The notes under the pieces: generated by a model
Told to the model about the DNA's origin: nothing
Databases searched by the model: none
What the model saw: the letters and a program-made list of their open reading frames with translations, nothing else
Source of the DNA: Saturnia japonica
Lineage: Eukaryota; Arthropoda; Insecta; Lepidoptera; Saturniidae
Length of the DNA stretch: 64,000 nucleotides
Assembly: GCA_033032175.1 (NCBI GenBank)
Contig: CM065308.1
Coordinates: 18,533,590-18,597,589 of the forward strand
Direction: 5' to 3'
Shown here: piece after piece, positions 22,866 through 35,331 of the stretch
Numbering within the stretch: the stretch's first letter is position 1
How the letters are laid out: the number at the start of each line of letters is the position of its first letter
Translations under genes and position numbers: made by a program

Positions 22866-24149
22866 TCGCTGTTAGTTTTGGTAAAACATCTAAGATCGAT
22901 AAATCGATAATCATTCAAGAACAATCGATTGGTGAAATAAAACTATCGATAGATGATTTACAATATAAAGAACGGGGTATTTGTGCGAGTATAATGAAAA
23001 TTTGTGCGAATGACATTTTTTGGTCACTGTCGTCCTTATGAATTAATCGATTGTTTTTAATTAACCATAAATTACTATCAGTTGTATGGTGCTGGCGATA
23101 GAGTCCGTTACAATTGCGTGTCCTGCCACCCAGCAAACATCTTGTGAAAATTGAGATAAATATATGCATTGAATATTGTTTACATAATGGTCTATTAAAA
23201 TTGAACCTCGTAATTGTAGAGGCACTGGACTATTTTTAAAGATTACAACGAGATTATTCAAAAGACGTAATAAGTACTACTGTGTCCGAAACTGACGTGA
23301 AAGTATCATGTCGACAAAAAAAAAAAGACTTGTTTTTGTTATTCCAAGCTAAAACCTAATGCAATATACCGTTTTTGTTTGGCATCTCATCAAGTAAACC
23401 TCTAATTTCTGAGGGTATTAATACCTGAGTATGCCTTAAACCTTTTCTAAAGTTTTTCCACGCCGAAGAATACTTTTTTCTATGCTATGAGTGTTTGAAA
23501 CCTCAAGAAGTAAAACCTTTAATTGGTGTTAAAACGAGGTGTTTAAATTAACATATTATAACAATTAGAGAGTTTTTTAAAATATAATGACATTATATTA
23601 TTTATGGATTTCTCCAAGCAAGGATACAAAATATCTACACTTTTAGAGAAGTTCATTAATTTTTTTATAGATTGCCAGTGGCCATTACGCAAAATTACAG
23701 TTATAATCAAAAAGTAAAAGCGTTTATCAGTGTTTTATCTTATTAAGACAATTTATGGCCACTACCGCATGCTCTATTTGAGACATTTACGCAATACAAT
23801 TGTGAATTATTTTTTTGAGCATATTTAAAAAGTTTATATCAAATAAAAAAAGTTTTTTTTTATATAAAATGTAGATACCTCTCAATTACACCCACAATCA
23901 ATAAAATAAAAGGCAATATCAAAAGTTTAAAATGTCAAAGGAAACAATAATTATATGGAAAATTGATTAAATATGTGGAGTATTTTATTTCAGAATTATA
24001 AAAAAGAACGTTTGTTTTATTTTAAAAAATCAGTTTAATAAACTCACACAAATCTCAGGTAATTTAATTTCCAATTATCTTGAAACATACAATATTCTTA
24101 TTAATATGAGTAGGAAAAAAGGAAAACGCAACACTTTTACATACATTAA
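22866..24149. other. Unassigned AT-rich region
   Basis: No gene or known repeat family recognised. Several ATCGAT palindromes (about 22896-22952) are visible. Confidence 0.3.
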
Positions 24150-24325
24150 ATCAGGTGAGGCGACCCCGAAGCGTACCCTAGCGAGCTGAAGGTAACCGCA
24201 GTAAACTGTGCGAACGAATTACACTAATTACATCGGCGGCTCTGCGGGGAATAATTTGTGGGTTTCGGACCCTTGCAACGCGTAGGGACTGAGGTCCACG
24301 CACGGCTCTCGTACGGTTATGAGAG
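24150..24325. other. GC-richer island of unknown role
   Basis: GGCGACCCCGAAGCGTACCC, CATCGGCGGCTCTGCGGGG and GGACTGAGGTCCACGCACGG stand out from the AT-rich surroundings. No open frame or repeat identity found. Candidate regulatory or structured-RNA sequence. Confidence 0.2.
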
Positions 24326-24469
24326 GACAATTTTTTTTAAGCAAGTTTTGAAATTAATACGACCGGTATTATATATGCTAGGAAAAATGAATGTTCATTT
24401 CAATACCTAAATATCTAAAATCAAAGTTAACCTTTATAATAAGAGAAATTCGATTGAGAAAACCAGGTT

Positions 24470-24812
24470 TATCATGTAATGCGCTACGTACTAAACGAAT
24501 CCATCCGTACCTTCTTCGGTCTTCACCTACTCCTATATCGATCCACCTTCATACTTGACATTCTACTAGTTATATGACTTTCATCCCTCCTCATGACATG
24601 CCCATACCATGCTAACCTTATAACCCCTCAACTTCTCTGTGACTGGTGCTGTTTTAAGACTCCCTCTAATAAACTCATTCCTGATCTTATACATTCTAGT
24701 TACTCCACACATCCACCTTAACATTCGCATCTCTGCCACGTGCAATCTTCTTTCAACAAGTTCTTTCGCTGCCCAGCACTCAGATCTATACGTCAAGACA
24801 GGTCTTATAATG
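24470..24812 (-). pseudogene. LINE C-terminal fragment (RTE-like)
   Basis: The minus-strand frame reads KTIIRPVLTY, then ECWAAKELVERRLHVAEMRM, LRWMCGVTR, IRNEFIRGS and VTEKL, the conserved C-terminal thumb-to-end region of insect RTE-like endonuclease-reverse transcriptases. After a frame change it continues with GHVMRRDESHITSRM and RPKKVRMDSF. Reverse transcriptase and endonuclease cores are absent, so the insertion is 5'-truncated. Frameshifts and stops show that it is dead. It lies next to a different reverse-transcriptase pseudogene on the same strand, but the two are unrelated in sequence. Confidence 0.8.
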
Positions 24813-24984
24813 GTTTTTAACTATTTTATTTATTTTATAATAAGAGATTTCATCGAAACCACATCCAGTAATTGTATAATAATTGTATTTATTGAACCAA
24901 AAGCTTCTTCAGCCCCGTTGAGCGATTTTTGATAGGAGAAAATCTTATTAGATCGCGTGATGAATTTGAGGTCATTTTTGTCTA

Positions 24985-26540
24985 AGAATGTCAGAAGTCA
25001 CAAGCAACAAACTATGTACATATTTATTTATTAAGATTTTTATTCTAATACGTCTCTGGGAGTACGAAACCATAGGACAGATTTCGGCTGTATCTGGGCA
25101 AAGTAAATTCCAAGCATTTCTGGCATCGGTTAGGCATGGAACCTCATTTATATCGAACTTAGACAGAATTTCTCTAACTAGACTTACAGTCTCATACGCT
25201 TATGATAGAAAAACCGGTAAGCTAACACAAGAAATTTTACGTATACCTGACCCACCGAAACGAATAGGTACTGAAGCCTATGACCAAGAATTTTGAATTA
25301 AAATAACAAATCATTTCAAAATATCTGGGAATTTGCAAAAGGGCGATGATCGTAGTGTGTAAGTAAATTTAGAAATAAAATAAACTCTTAACAATAAAGT
25401 ATGCAATTTATGAGTCAACTGCTAAAAGACGATCGGACATGTCGATAAAATTTTGAATCGTGTTTTCGGCAAAGGGTTTGAAGGATTGGCCTAAGATTGG
25501 AGCACCAAGGATTCTCAGATGACTGAGATCTATGATTTTGATTCCTTAAGCAACAGAATTAAATTTATTATTAATGCTTTTAACATCCAAAGAAACAGAG
25601 GCTATAAAAATTTCACACTTAGAAAAATTTAATTCTATACCTTAAATTTTGCTATCAAAAAATTTAAGTCATTGTAAACAGAGTCAACATTACCACCCAA
25701 ATTACCATCATCCAAATACCACAGAATAAATTTAGAATCTAGACTTTTTATTATAGAGTGAATCGCGAGACTAAACATTGCAGGTCCAGAGGGTCATCCT
25801 GTTGGCAGCCCACACTGGAATATATAAAATTTTGTTCATATATAAATTTTGTTGGAGAATTGTAACACTGCCAAAGGAAAGTGTAAATGGAAGGTATCTT
25901 CTCTCTGGTGCCAGATAAGAATGTGCCTCTGCTTATAGATTTAAAGGCATTCTTGATATCAAACTTAAGCAGAACCTCCACCTTTTTGTTATCTAACAAA
26001 GTTCGCGCAGAATGTACTGCTATATCGCAATCACCTCTTGTCCTAAAACCAAGCTGGAGAGGCTTAAAATAAGAAGATACATTTTAAGTAATTGAGCGAT
26101 AGCTCAGTTTTGCTGCAAGTCGGCGATATGTCGAGCCAACAGCAATAGACCTGATACCACCATCTTTTTTTTAAGGCACAAAGCTTTGCTTCATATAACA
26201 AGTCTACTACAGAGATTATTAGATAACAAAAAGTTGCATAGAGCTACAAGGTCACCAAGGAGTGTAGCGCCGGCATCGCTTGCTTCTATACGAGCTTTGA
26301 GGTGTTGGGGAGTGAGGCCGTCTAAGCCCCCAGCTGATCCACTAAGAAAACTCTTTATTGCTCCAGTGACCTCTAAGGCATTTACTTGAAGGCGTGGGTC
26401 TTCAGGCGAAAGAGTTGGAGGATCTAGAAGGCAGAAATTAGAAGTTTAAAAAGGATGTTTCTTCTCCAGTTCCTTTAAAGTGTGTTCTGATACCGGAGCA
26501 AAAACATCGTCCGAGAATAAAAGGCGCGACGCGCTTCTCA
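24985..26540 (-). pseudogene. Non-LTR-type reverse transcriptase, decayed
   Basis: Minus-strand translation, joining frames by similarity only, shows the ordered motifs of a retroelement reverse transcriptase: GGLDGLTPQHLKA (26280-26320), KKDGGIRSIAVGSTYRRLAA (about 26120-26180), PLQLGFRTRGDCD, the motif A region LLKFDIKNAF, GCQQDDPLD (family GxQQGDPLG), the catalytic box YLDD at 25707-25718, LNFSKCE, LGAPILG, then a C-terminal SWS-x-AS-PIRFGGSGIRK region. Single stops and frameshifts interrupt it throughout, and a Gly-to-Asp change sits in the QQGDP motif. This family is widespread in animal genomes, but I cannot place it in a named LINE clade. No endonuclease domain is visible upstream. Confidence 0.8.
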
Positions 26541-28029
26541 CATCTCCCTAACATAATTTTATTAAGTTAATAAAATAATGACATGTGTTCGTTCGAAATT
26601 CGAAGTTAATTTTTTTTTCTTTATTTTTGTCCAGACTTCTTTGTAGTGGAGTTGGAGTTTCTTATCTTGTAAAAGGTTATCGAAACCACGATGATTTCTT
26701 ACGAAATGTATGAGAAAAGTTTCTTTGCGATTTCCGATATTAATAGTACTCTAACCTCAGTTGGTCGTACAAAGTTTATTAATCCCTATAAGAAACAGGA
26801 TTGATTGGTATGAAAAAGGTTTTTGTGTAAATAGCAAATTTCCTGCTACACTTTAAAAAAAATCTGTAAATGCAGGTCAAAATGTATAAAAAAAATTAAG
26901 AACAGTCTTCTCAGAAAGTATTCGTGTAGCTACAATGGTTTGGGTACCTATCCTTACTGCCCGATCTCAAAAATCCAACCTGTATAATTATAGGTAAGCC
27001 AACATGAGATTTTCATTAATATTCAAACACATAACGCCTGCTACCAAGCCTTTCTAACATCAATTAAATATTCACTAAGCCTCATGTACGACCAGGCCCC
27101 GTAAAGGTAAAGTCTTCACGACGGTAAAGCCTTAAAATTTCTAACCGAGAGGTAATGTTTTCACCTAAGGACGTTCTTAATACGGCCGAGGTACTATATC
27201 AGCACCGCGAAACCTCATCTGCCGCTGTCAGCTCATTATTAAATTGTATATAAAATATAGTCTGAGGACATAGTAAAGATAAGTATAAGTAAGATAAGAC
27301 ATAGTAAGTCAACTCTATACTAATATTGTAAAACTCATGAGATTGTTATAATAATTTCACGCACTTATATCTAACACTATCGGTCAGAATTTTGTTTTTT
27401 TTGTTGTCTTTTATCTAAGATATTTTTATATGTGTAGATACGTTACTCGCGCTATGTTTTGGCAATAAAAAAGTCAGGAAATTTCCTGACATTCTCTTAG
27501 TCACGTATTATCCAGTCACGGTTGCACATAAATACAACTCAAAATATATATTAATTTCGTTGTAGCAACAAAAATAACATATAATATCTTCCAAATTCTT
27601 TCCCTTTTTTCGTACTATTTATCTGAAAACATTATTATAGTTTGTATGAATAGTTTAATTACGCTGCTTTTTAGTGCTCTGATGTTGGCGAATGACGCGT
27701 CAAATAAAATGTCATTGCCTTTTATAGCCTATTTTTTAAGGAAGTTTATAGGTAACATAACGTCACGCTATGACCTTGAGCAGCGGAGCAGTAACTATGA
27801 ACGTAAATAATTCTGAAAAGCTATAAGGAACTACGGGATGTGAAAATAACGATAGGCTACGCGGTATAAAGGGGACGTCATTCATATTCGTATATCATCC
27901 ATTTCATATATTTAGCGATTTATCATTTTTTTTATAGTAGTTTTTAATTACCGCTTAGTTATTTATGTAAATTGTAATGATATATATGTAATGTATGTAT
28001 ATGTAATGATATTATAGTTTACCGATTTA
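26541..28029. other. Unassigned region
   Basis: Mostly AT-rich. A segment at 27740-27800 (ACGTCACGCTATGACC, AGCAGCGGAGCAGT) resembles the core of the Helitron-like elements at 39745 and 62638. GGTATAAAGGGG near 27872 is TATA-like, without other support. Confidence 0.3.
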
Positions 28030-28110
28030 ACATTATGACTACAATCTTACCAGGTTTTAAGTGATGATGTGACCAAAGATAGTGGCACGCTAAACCTAAG
28101 GGCAAAACTA
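28030..28110 (-). mobile_element. SINE fragment (as at 21200)
   Basis: ACAATCTTACCAGGTTTTAA, GTGATGATGTGACCAAAGAT and GGCACGCTAAACCTAAGG match the 21200-21330 fragment. Confidence 0.45.
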
Positions 28111-28439
28111 GGATTCTTGATACATCGTATGTTTAACCCCCTATTTAATCACCAAGGGGTTGAATTTTATAAAGTCCTTTCTTAGTTCTCACCTTTACTA
28201 TTTAGAGAACCCTTATGCAAAATGGTATGCTTCTAAACGCACTGGTTAAAGTTGTGTGTTGTCGGTCAGTCTGTTTAAATAATTTTTTATTAAGTAGTAG
28301 ATACAGGTTTGAACAATGTGTTAGTACCATCATAGTTTCTACTCTATTAATACTAGACGGAACCCATACTGAGCTACTGTTTTAAATTTTACTACGCGAC
28401 ACAACTATAATAGGATAGGGTGAAGCGAACTTATGTATG

Positions 28440-28560
28440 TAATTCTAGAGCGCATTGTCGACGACGCGGGAGCGGCTTTATTCATATTTCTTACATCATT
28501 AACTCGACGCAATAACATCAGCTGCGGATGCAACGAGATATCACATAACAATATTGTCCT
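28440..28560. other. Small GC-richer island
   Basis: GAGCGCATTGTCGACGACGC and GGGAGCGGCTTT in AT-rich surroundings. No frame or repeat identity; possible conserved non-coding sequence. Confidence 0.15.
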
Positions 28561-28789
28561 TTATCATATACTCTTCTACATAGTATATTCGAGTTAGAAT
28601 TTAAATATGTTTTTAATCGAAAACAAAAATTACTCCAATTTTAACCGTGTGAAAACAGCATGATGGAAATCAGTCATCAGTAATAAATAATGATATAAAC
28701 TGATTTTACTGACTTTTTTATCACATAAATATAATTTAATGGTATTTACATTACAGTATTTACATATATGTACATATATTAGATGGTAT

Positions 28790-29040
28790 CTACATACCAT
28801 CATGTCTGTATCATACCTTAGGCAGAGGTGTACTAATATACACCCAAAATTTGCCGTGTATATTTTTAGGTGCCCATTTAATAGGGGGCGAGCATATTAC
28901 CATTCAAAGCCAAGCTCCGAGCTGCTTCTGAGAATTTCATAGAATAACCCAATGGCACTTTGCTCAACCTGGGAAACGAACGCAGGACCTCGATCAAAGC
29001 AGTCGCGCTTACAACCACTAGGCTAATGTGGTTGATTAAA
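28790..29040 (-). mobile_element. tRNA-derived SINE, family S2
   Basis: On the minus strand the head at about 29035-28955 has an A box TAGCCTAGTGGTTGTAAGCG and a B-box-like GCGTTCGTTTCCC. The body includes, on the plus strand, GGCAGAGGTGTACTAATATA CACCC and TTGCCGTGTATATTTTTAGG. The order head-then-body on the minus strand is right for a Pol III SINE. Distinct from S1. Confidence 0.65.
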
Positions 29041-30807
29041 ATAGTTTTTATTTAGACATAGTTAAGTTATTTTTAAATTAAAAAAATAAAAGTTGATATG
29101 ATTTAAGTACAAGTATTGCGCAATTTTATAACAGGTAGTTATATATCTCTACTAAGCATTAAAGCGAGTAATATATATTTATAGACGGACTTGTAATCCA
29201 GTCATATCCAACTAATCTCCGACCCTCATATTTTCAGAGAAAACCTCGAATCGTTCCGAACAAACGCAATAAATTCTTGAACCGCCAAGAATTAATGGTT
29301 CGCAGCGCGGTAAATCCTCCTGGTCTGTGTGTGAGCAACCCGGAAAAAAATACTTTGAGACTATAAAGACGAATTTAAATTGCTCTTTTTCCCACCTCTA
29401 ACTCAATACCTGTGCGATACATGTACGAGTAATGCCTATCGGAGTCTCACATGTGTCCCGAAACAATATTTCTAAATAAAATACTTCCCATTGGGAGTTA
29501 GATTGCAGTAGTTGAGTCACGAGCGGAGCGGTTAGCGATATAATTTAATAGGTTTAACGATAATTTATTTTACAATTCGGTCAAACTATTTTGTTCCTAT
29601 GTTTGGTTTCTTTTCCAGCATTTTGAATTTAATTCATACAACTTGGTATTTATATGAAGTTGTATAAATTATATTAAGTTGTTGTATAAATTATCCACGA
29701 AGTTTTTTCTTATGGTAGTTGTAAACGTTCTTAAAAACAGTCCTGTTTCAATTTATTCACTAATAGGATACTACATGTTATGAATAAGTTGAAATCCCTT
29801 ATAAACCCGTGGATTGCAGTTGGCAGTAGTATTTCTACAGTCGGCATAAATTTTACAATTTTTTACACATATAAAGAGATGGACGCGTGTACTCAAACAC
29901 GCGTAAGAAGTTATTCTTCTTTTTATGTTCACGCTCGAAGTTATGTGTAACATTACACCATCACCACAATAAAACAAGAGGTTTAGCAAGCAACTTCATA
30001 GAGTATACTGTTTTGTTACTACGTGCGCGTGTTTAATACAAATTCACTGTAACTGTTCACTAAAGCGCTTAAAAATGTAACTTCATAAATACATTTCTAA
30101 ACCCACTGAATTATAACGCACTAATTGGGGTCTAGTTTGGATTGGGCGCCACCGTCCAGTGTGTATATTTACACGAATTATTTCGAGCTACTTTCGACCC
30201 CTCACTAAGTCAGAAACTATTCGATCTATATTTATTGACAATTAAAACTTGCCAAGTTAGAAAAGAAAGTAACATATTGGTTTGTAAATCCCGAACGTTG
30301 TTTCTACCGAACTTGGCACCTTTTTTACATTTATGTTTCTGATGGGATTAATTTATACAATAATAGAACAACACGTCTGAATTCAGATATACTTGTATTA
30401 TACACTCATCTCACCGCTATATCTCAGCACGTGGCGCATGGCTTTATACGTAAGTATAAAAACACCGTCAGAGCGGTATCGCGCGCATTATATTTAAGTG
30501 GGTAGTTTCCGAGAAAAACACCGTATTGTTGTCGGAATTGAAAATAAACGTGGCCTCTTTAGTGTGAATGTATTTTAGCCATTGTGGTTTTGCCTTATCA
30601 CAATAATTATTATGTGTTTTAAATAGATACGCTTATGAAACAAAAAAAATTAAGTTACTTATATCTCTAGTTTAGAGCGCATCGATAGAATACTTTACTG
30701 TACTTTTTTATTTGTGCACTAGCGAGCTTAATGTCATTTTCTTTCAGCTAACCAGCGGTATTATGAAACGAATTATCATTTGTCGGTAGTGCTAATAAAG
30801 ATATATA

Positions 30808-30842
<35 letters not shown>

Positions 30843-31617
30843 AAGCAATACACTATAAATACGTAAATATTGTACTTAATAAATATATACAAAAACATTT
30901 AATATAATACAACAATAATATTAATAACAATATTAATAAAGAGTATATAATCAAATCGTGCGCGAGTAAATGAAATTTTTGAAGAGCGTTTATTTGCTAA
31001 CAATAGTTCCTTGACTGACTTAAAAATACTCTTAGAACTATGAAGCAGCCATCAGACGTCATAAAGAGGATTTATTTATAATTGCAACGTTGCGTCTGGC
31101 TTCTTTATAATTCAGAATTAGAAGTACCAATAGAGGGTGATTCTAAAACCGTAAACATAACATAAGTTATTGATAGCTACACATTATAGAAATCAAAATA
31201 ATTTTAATTGTTGTTTCATAAACAAATTTTTAATTTTTATTGGACATAAGTGTACAATTGGAGGACTTAAGGCTTAAAACGGATTATTCTCTACTAGTCT
31301 TTTAGGGGAGCAAGAGCAAGATGTGCATAAAGTATGGTAAAAAAAAATCTAGCCAATGTTCACCTGCTCCAATTTTTTTTTTGTTGTAAATATCTACGTA
31401 ATTTGGCACAGTATTCAAGCGCGTTAGAGAATTTTTACATAAAATATTACAATTGTACTTCATCGTGATATATTCCAGTGGCATTAAGATTCTGAAAGCC
31501 CGTGTTTATGTCAAAACACAAAATAAATGGGTACGTTTCAGGGAAAGATTTCGGAAAATAACATTGACGTTACATGTATGGATCCATTTTCTATTTTGTT
31601 TGACATTAAATTATGAT
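29041..31617. other. Unassigned region with (TA)n tract
   Basis: (TA)n at about 30809-30838. The segment 29210-29540 is repeat-free and less AT-rich, as is 30400-30560, which contains AGTATAAAAACACC. No gene recognised. Confidence 0.3.
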
Positions 31618-31835
31618 TTTTAACATACTTCAAAAAAGGAGGAGGTTATCAATTCGATTGTATTTTTTTGTTTAATGTTTGTTATCTCATATCTCCGTCA
31701 TTTATAAACCGATTTACATTTTTTTTTTTTGTTGGAAAGGAGATATTTTCAAGTGAGTCCTATTTTAATTCATTGGCATTGGATCTTAGATTTCGAAGAT
31801 ACGCCTGAAAACTCTTTAAAGTTGAATGTGAAATG
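31618..31835 (+). mobile_element. Interspersed repeat, family D
   Basis: TTAACATACTTCAAAAAAGG AGGAGG, then ATAAACCGATTTACA with a poly-T tract, GGAGATATTTTCAAGTGAG, TTCATTGGCATTGGATC and TTCGAAGATACGCCTG: the same block order as at 14828. Confidence 0.7.
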
Positions 31836-31975
31836 TATGGTAATTGATTCATTGGAAGGTGTATGATAAACCAAGACTAGGTAGGTACCTAATTAACAAC
31901 GGAACTCTGTAACGACAAACAGCAAGAATGTGGAAGGTTCCTCTCTTCTCTTCTTGTGTATGTTCTGCCGTTTGT

Positions 31976-32222
31976 GTAATGGGCTGTGTTCCGAGGAATT
32001 GCTCGTTATGGTACCAGCGCTTACTTACACCATCGCACCGCTCGTCACTGGCAGAGATATCATCCTCACACTTTAGAACCGAAATGGACGCTTAACGTCC
32101 GGTTTTAGAAGAATTTCTTTCCGCGAACGCTTCGGATGTGGAATGAGCTACCTGCTGAGGTTTTCCCAAGAGACTACAGTATGGGGTTCTTCAAAATGGG
32201 GGTAAATAGATGCTGTCGTCTC
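31976..32222 (+). pseudogene. LINE C-terminal fragment (HRTARH...WNELP type)
   Basis: One plus-strand frame reads HHRTARHWQRYHPHTLEPKW, then TLNVRF, one stop, KNFFPRTLRMWNELPAEVFP and RDYSMGFFKMGVNR. This is the conserved C-terminal tail of a class of insect non-LTR retrotransposon proteins (R-x-WN-LP-x-VFP is diagnostic). A frameshift near 32025 joins it to an upstream EELLVMVPAL segment. Strongly 5'-truncated and inactive. Of a different family from the fragments at 245 and 24470. Confidence 0.8.
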
Positions 32223-33110
32223 TGCTGCCATACTTATAGCTACATATAATACTTTACATGTCGGCATCGGTATTGCGAAGTGATGCTAACTTATAAGATT
32301 TACGCCATACAAAAATCGCACAATATGCCTATAAATGTTTTACTTCAAATATTTAAAGCTGGTTTAGAACTGGTTACACAGGCCGTGGTTACGAGCCGAC
32401 TGATGTGTTACAGTGTCTTCATTAGCGAGTCCTTATCCTGATTGAACGTTTTGTACATTGTCATTTCAGTTGCTTCTCTTGCTGCCCTAGGACACGAGAA
32501 ATCAAAATATTAACCGAATAAGTTTTGTATGGAACTTTGATAAAGTATTTTTATCTACAAGTTAAAATATATATCGAGTTACAATAAATGGAAATTAACA
32601 GACAATCATTAGGGTATGTTCGTTGAACAAATACGCCTTATTGCCGTGAGTGCCTTCTCACTCGATTTGTCAATTAGAGTCCCCGCAGTGAACGTTACGC
32701 TATTTTGTACGATAGACTAACATTTCGTATTATGCGTTACATTCGTGATTTTATTCCTTTTTTACATAATATATTCCAGTACCAACTGATTTAGTACTGG
32801 CTTTTTTTCTTACTTAAGTATCAGAAATTAGCGTAATATTACATTTTTACCACCAATACCTGTAATTACTTTATCCAAATTTTCTTTGCTACTTCCGCCT
32901 GAAATGGTAAAACGGTTATTTCGTCTTTCTGCAACAAAAAAACGTTTCTTATTAATTGTTGAATTGATCCTGAAAACCACCTGTGTATTTTATTGCCTAG
33001 ATATTTTAAAACAACATTTTTATATATTTCACATATACACAACTATATATATATATATAAAGGTTTATTGACCGAATAAAATGGTGAAATGCGTTTATAT
33101 ATTTTTTATA
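32223..33110. other. Unassigned region
   Basis: No gene or repeat family recognised. A short (TA)n tract lies near 33043-33058. Confidence 0.3.
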
Positions 33111-33114
33111 GAAT

Positions 33115-33300
33115 TGCCGGTACTGGCCCTGATAGCAAGCATAGAACGATCCTAACACAGCGACCACCGAGAAATCGAAAACATTCGACGGTCGCCGCTG
33201 TCATGCTGACCTGCATTAATTTAACCGGATAAGCACAGGCTGATCCCGAAGCACGACATGGAAAAGCGAGTCACTATAACGGACTGTTTACCACACGCAT
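33115..33300 (+). mobile_element. Interspersed repeat, family E
   Basis: GCGACCACCGAGAAATCG, TTCGACGGTCGCCGCTGTCA TG and GCTGATCCCGAAGCACGACA align block by block with 22690-22865. Confidence 0.6.
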
Positions 33301-33627
33301 CCAGTAAAGATTATAGCTCGGTAAAGCTGTAAAAGCCATCAGCGGCTCTGTTTTTGGATAGGGCTCCTAAGGCTAACAGTAAGATCTGTATGAAAAAAAG
33401 AAACAAAAAAACCCCCAGTCGGTCAAAACAGTCCTATCTCCATTTCCTCGTTCATTCCTCATCAGGGTGCACCACGTGCAGCTCAGGTTGGCTTGGCCGT
33501 CTCAGTGCTGAAGATGTAATTCGACACCCCTTACACCCCTTCACCACCTTTGAGTATTTTTTTGCACGGAAAAAACCAGTCTCGTCGTATCTAAAGAAAC
33601 ACTAATTTATAATAATAAAATCAAATA

Positions 33628-33882
33628 ATGTTTTTGTACTTAACATTTACTATTATACTTATCTTTGCGCTTATTATTTGTCAAGTAAGTCGGAAAGCCC
33701 TTCAAAATGTCAAAACCTGGATATACAATTTGCATCTCGACATTTTAACGAGCACTCGAGACCCAACAAAGCTTTCATTTATCGGTACTTTCGTTTGCAC
33801 AACTGATAATATAATATATTGTCCGGACAATCTGGAATGTCCTATAATAGAGAAAAAGATTCTCTTTTTCGATCTACTTTAA
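33628..33882 (+). CDS. Uncertain small ORF with signal-peptide-like start
   Basis: ATG at 33628 opens an 84-codon frame whose first ~19 residues (MFLYLTFTIILIFALIICQ) look like a cleavable signal peptide. Immediately after them the DNA reads CAAGTAAGT (33681-33689), a near-consensus splice donor. This is the usual place for the first intron in small secreted insect peptides. Reading on without splicing gives a further 65 residues with three Cys near residues 58, 66 and 71 and no recognised family. AT-rich DNA yields hydrophobic leaders by chance, so this is a candidate only. Confidence 0.18.
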   Translation: MFLYLTFTIILIFALIICQVSRKALQNVKTWIYNLHLDILTSTRDPTKLSFIGTFVCTTDNIIYCPDNLECPIIEKKILFFDLL

Positions 33883-34826
33883 AAAAGATTATATTTTAAA
33901 TAAGAGCGGATGTTTATTTGAAATTAAAACTGGCCTCTTGAATAAGACATGAATTACTTCCGAGATAAGAATTTTGATGGACTCGCTTAAAATCTACAAA
34001 GAATGTTGATGTTAAGGAGGGAAGGAAAAACTCATTAGAAAAACCTAAGTTCGACCGGAATCGACTTCAGATGTTTATATTAAAAACAATACGTTAAAAG
34101 TATCAGTAATAAAAATATTTATTCTAAGATTTCAATATATATAAATAAAGTCCTTTTTTGTCTACTTCTTCGATAATTACACAATAAATATTGTTCGTGT
34201 ATAATAAATAAACGGACATAATTTCACACACGGCCATTTGATTCCAAACTAAGCAGAGCTTATATTATGGTAATTAAAGAGCTGATGTACTATACATTGG
34301 TATATAGATATTAACACCCAGACACACAACTGACAATATTAATGCTCATCACACGAAAGTCTATATTTATTTTTAAAAAGAATAACAATTGCTTATCAGT
34401 ACCAATTTATCGGTAAAAAGTTATCCTTATTTTTTTAATTATCACAAAACAAACAAATAAACTAAAAAACGAATAATAAAGCTAACATGAAATGGTTTTT
34501 ACCAGTTCGTCCTAAATAATTTAAGACATAAGATCCCGGTTAGCAATCCCTCTCACGAACTGTAAATAAATTCAAGTAAAATAAAATTAATTGGTACTAT
34601 ATAAGTACTTTTAGAAAGTTTGAATTTATTATAATAGATAGATATTTACTAGCTGACTATAGAAAATATTTCGAACATTATCGAAATAGAATGTAAGCAA
34701 TCTAACAGCTGTCATGTTAGGTAATCAAATTGTCAATAGATGATGCCTCCTACATGTTAGTTAAATATAATTATTTTCATTAGGAATGCAGTACACAGAT
34801 AACATACCTAATCTTCTATTACTTCT
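33883..34826. other. Unassigned AT-rich region
   Basis: No gene or repeat family recognised. Confidence 0.3.
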
Positions 34827-35138
34827 ATAGAAATAATAAAATTGAAATATCTGTTTGTAATGTCAAAATAACAGCTTTCTTACTAAATGCATATGAAAGT
34901 ATACACGATACTTTTACAAAAAAAAAAAAACAATTTTTAATTTTTGTCTGTCTGTCCGTCTGTTTGTTCCAACTAATCTCCGAAACGGTTGCAGTGATTT
35001 GAATGGGACTTTCATTGGCAAATAGCTGATTATATAAGGCTTATTTTAGGCTGGCCTTAGTTTAAAAAAAAAATCCGCGCAGTTATAATAAACTAAAGTA
35101 GTAGTGGCACGCGGACGAAGTTAAAGGGACAGCTAGCA
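34827..35138 (-). mobile_element. Family A element, short version with (GTCY)n tract
   Basis: The plus strand reads from the tail (AATAATAAAATTGAAATATC, ACTAAATGCATATGAAAG) through TGTCTGTCTGTCCGTCTGTT (a GTCY microsatellite at 34945-34964), CTCCGAAACGGTTGCAGTGA and GGGACTTTCATTGG to GGACGAAGTTAAAGGGACAG CTAGC. The middle ~200 bp of full-length copies is missing. The left edge of the large tandem duplication falls inside its microsatellite, so copy 2 of the duplication carries only the right part (40308-40497). Confidence 0.7.
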
Positions 35139-35331
35139 AAAAAATAAAAACAATTTTTTATGAAAAACACTACAGAGCTGTTTATCTATGTCCATCTATA
35201 GCGGAGAACATAAGCTTTAAAATGGTAATTAAATCATTAATTTTGATGCAGAATTAAGGGAGATACGGCCTTTAAAAAAAAACACTTTTAGAAATTAAGA
35301 AATAATATATTGAAATGATAAAGAAATCTTA

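Noticed and set aside
28955..29035. Possible minus-strand tRNA gene
   Set aside because: A- and B-box-like words are present, but the cloverleaf does not close and a SINE body follows.
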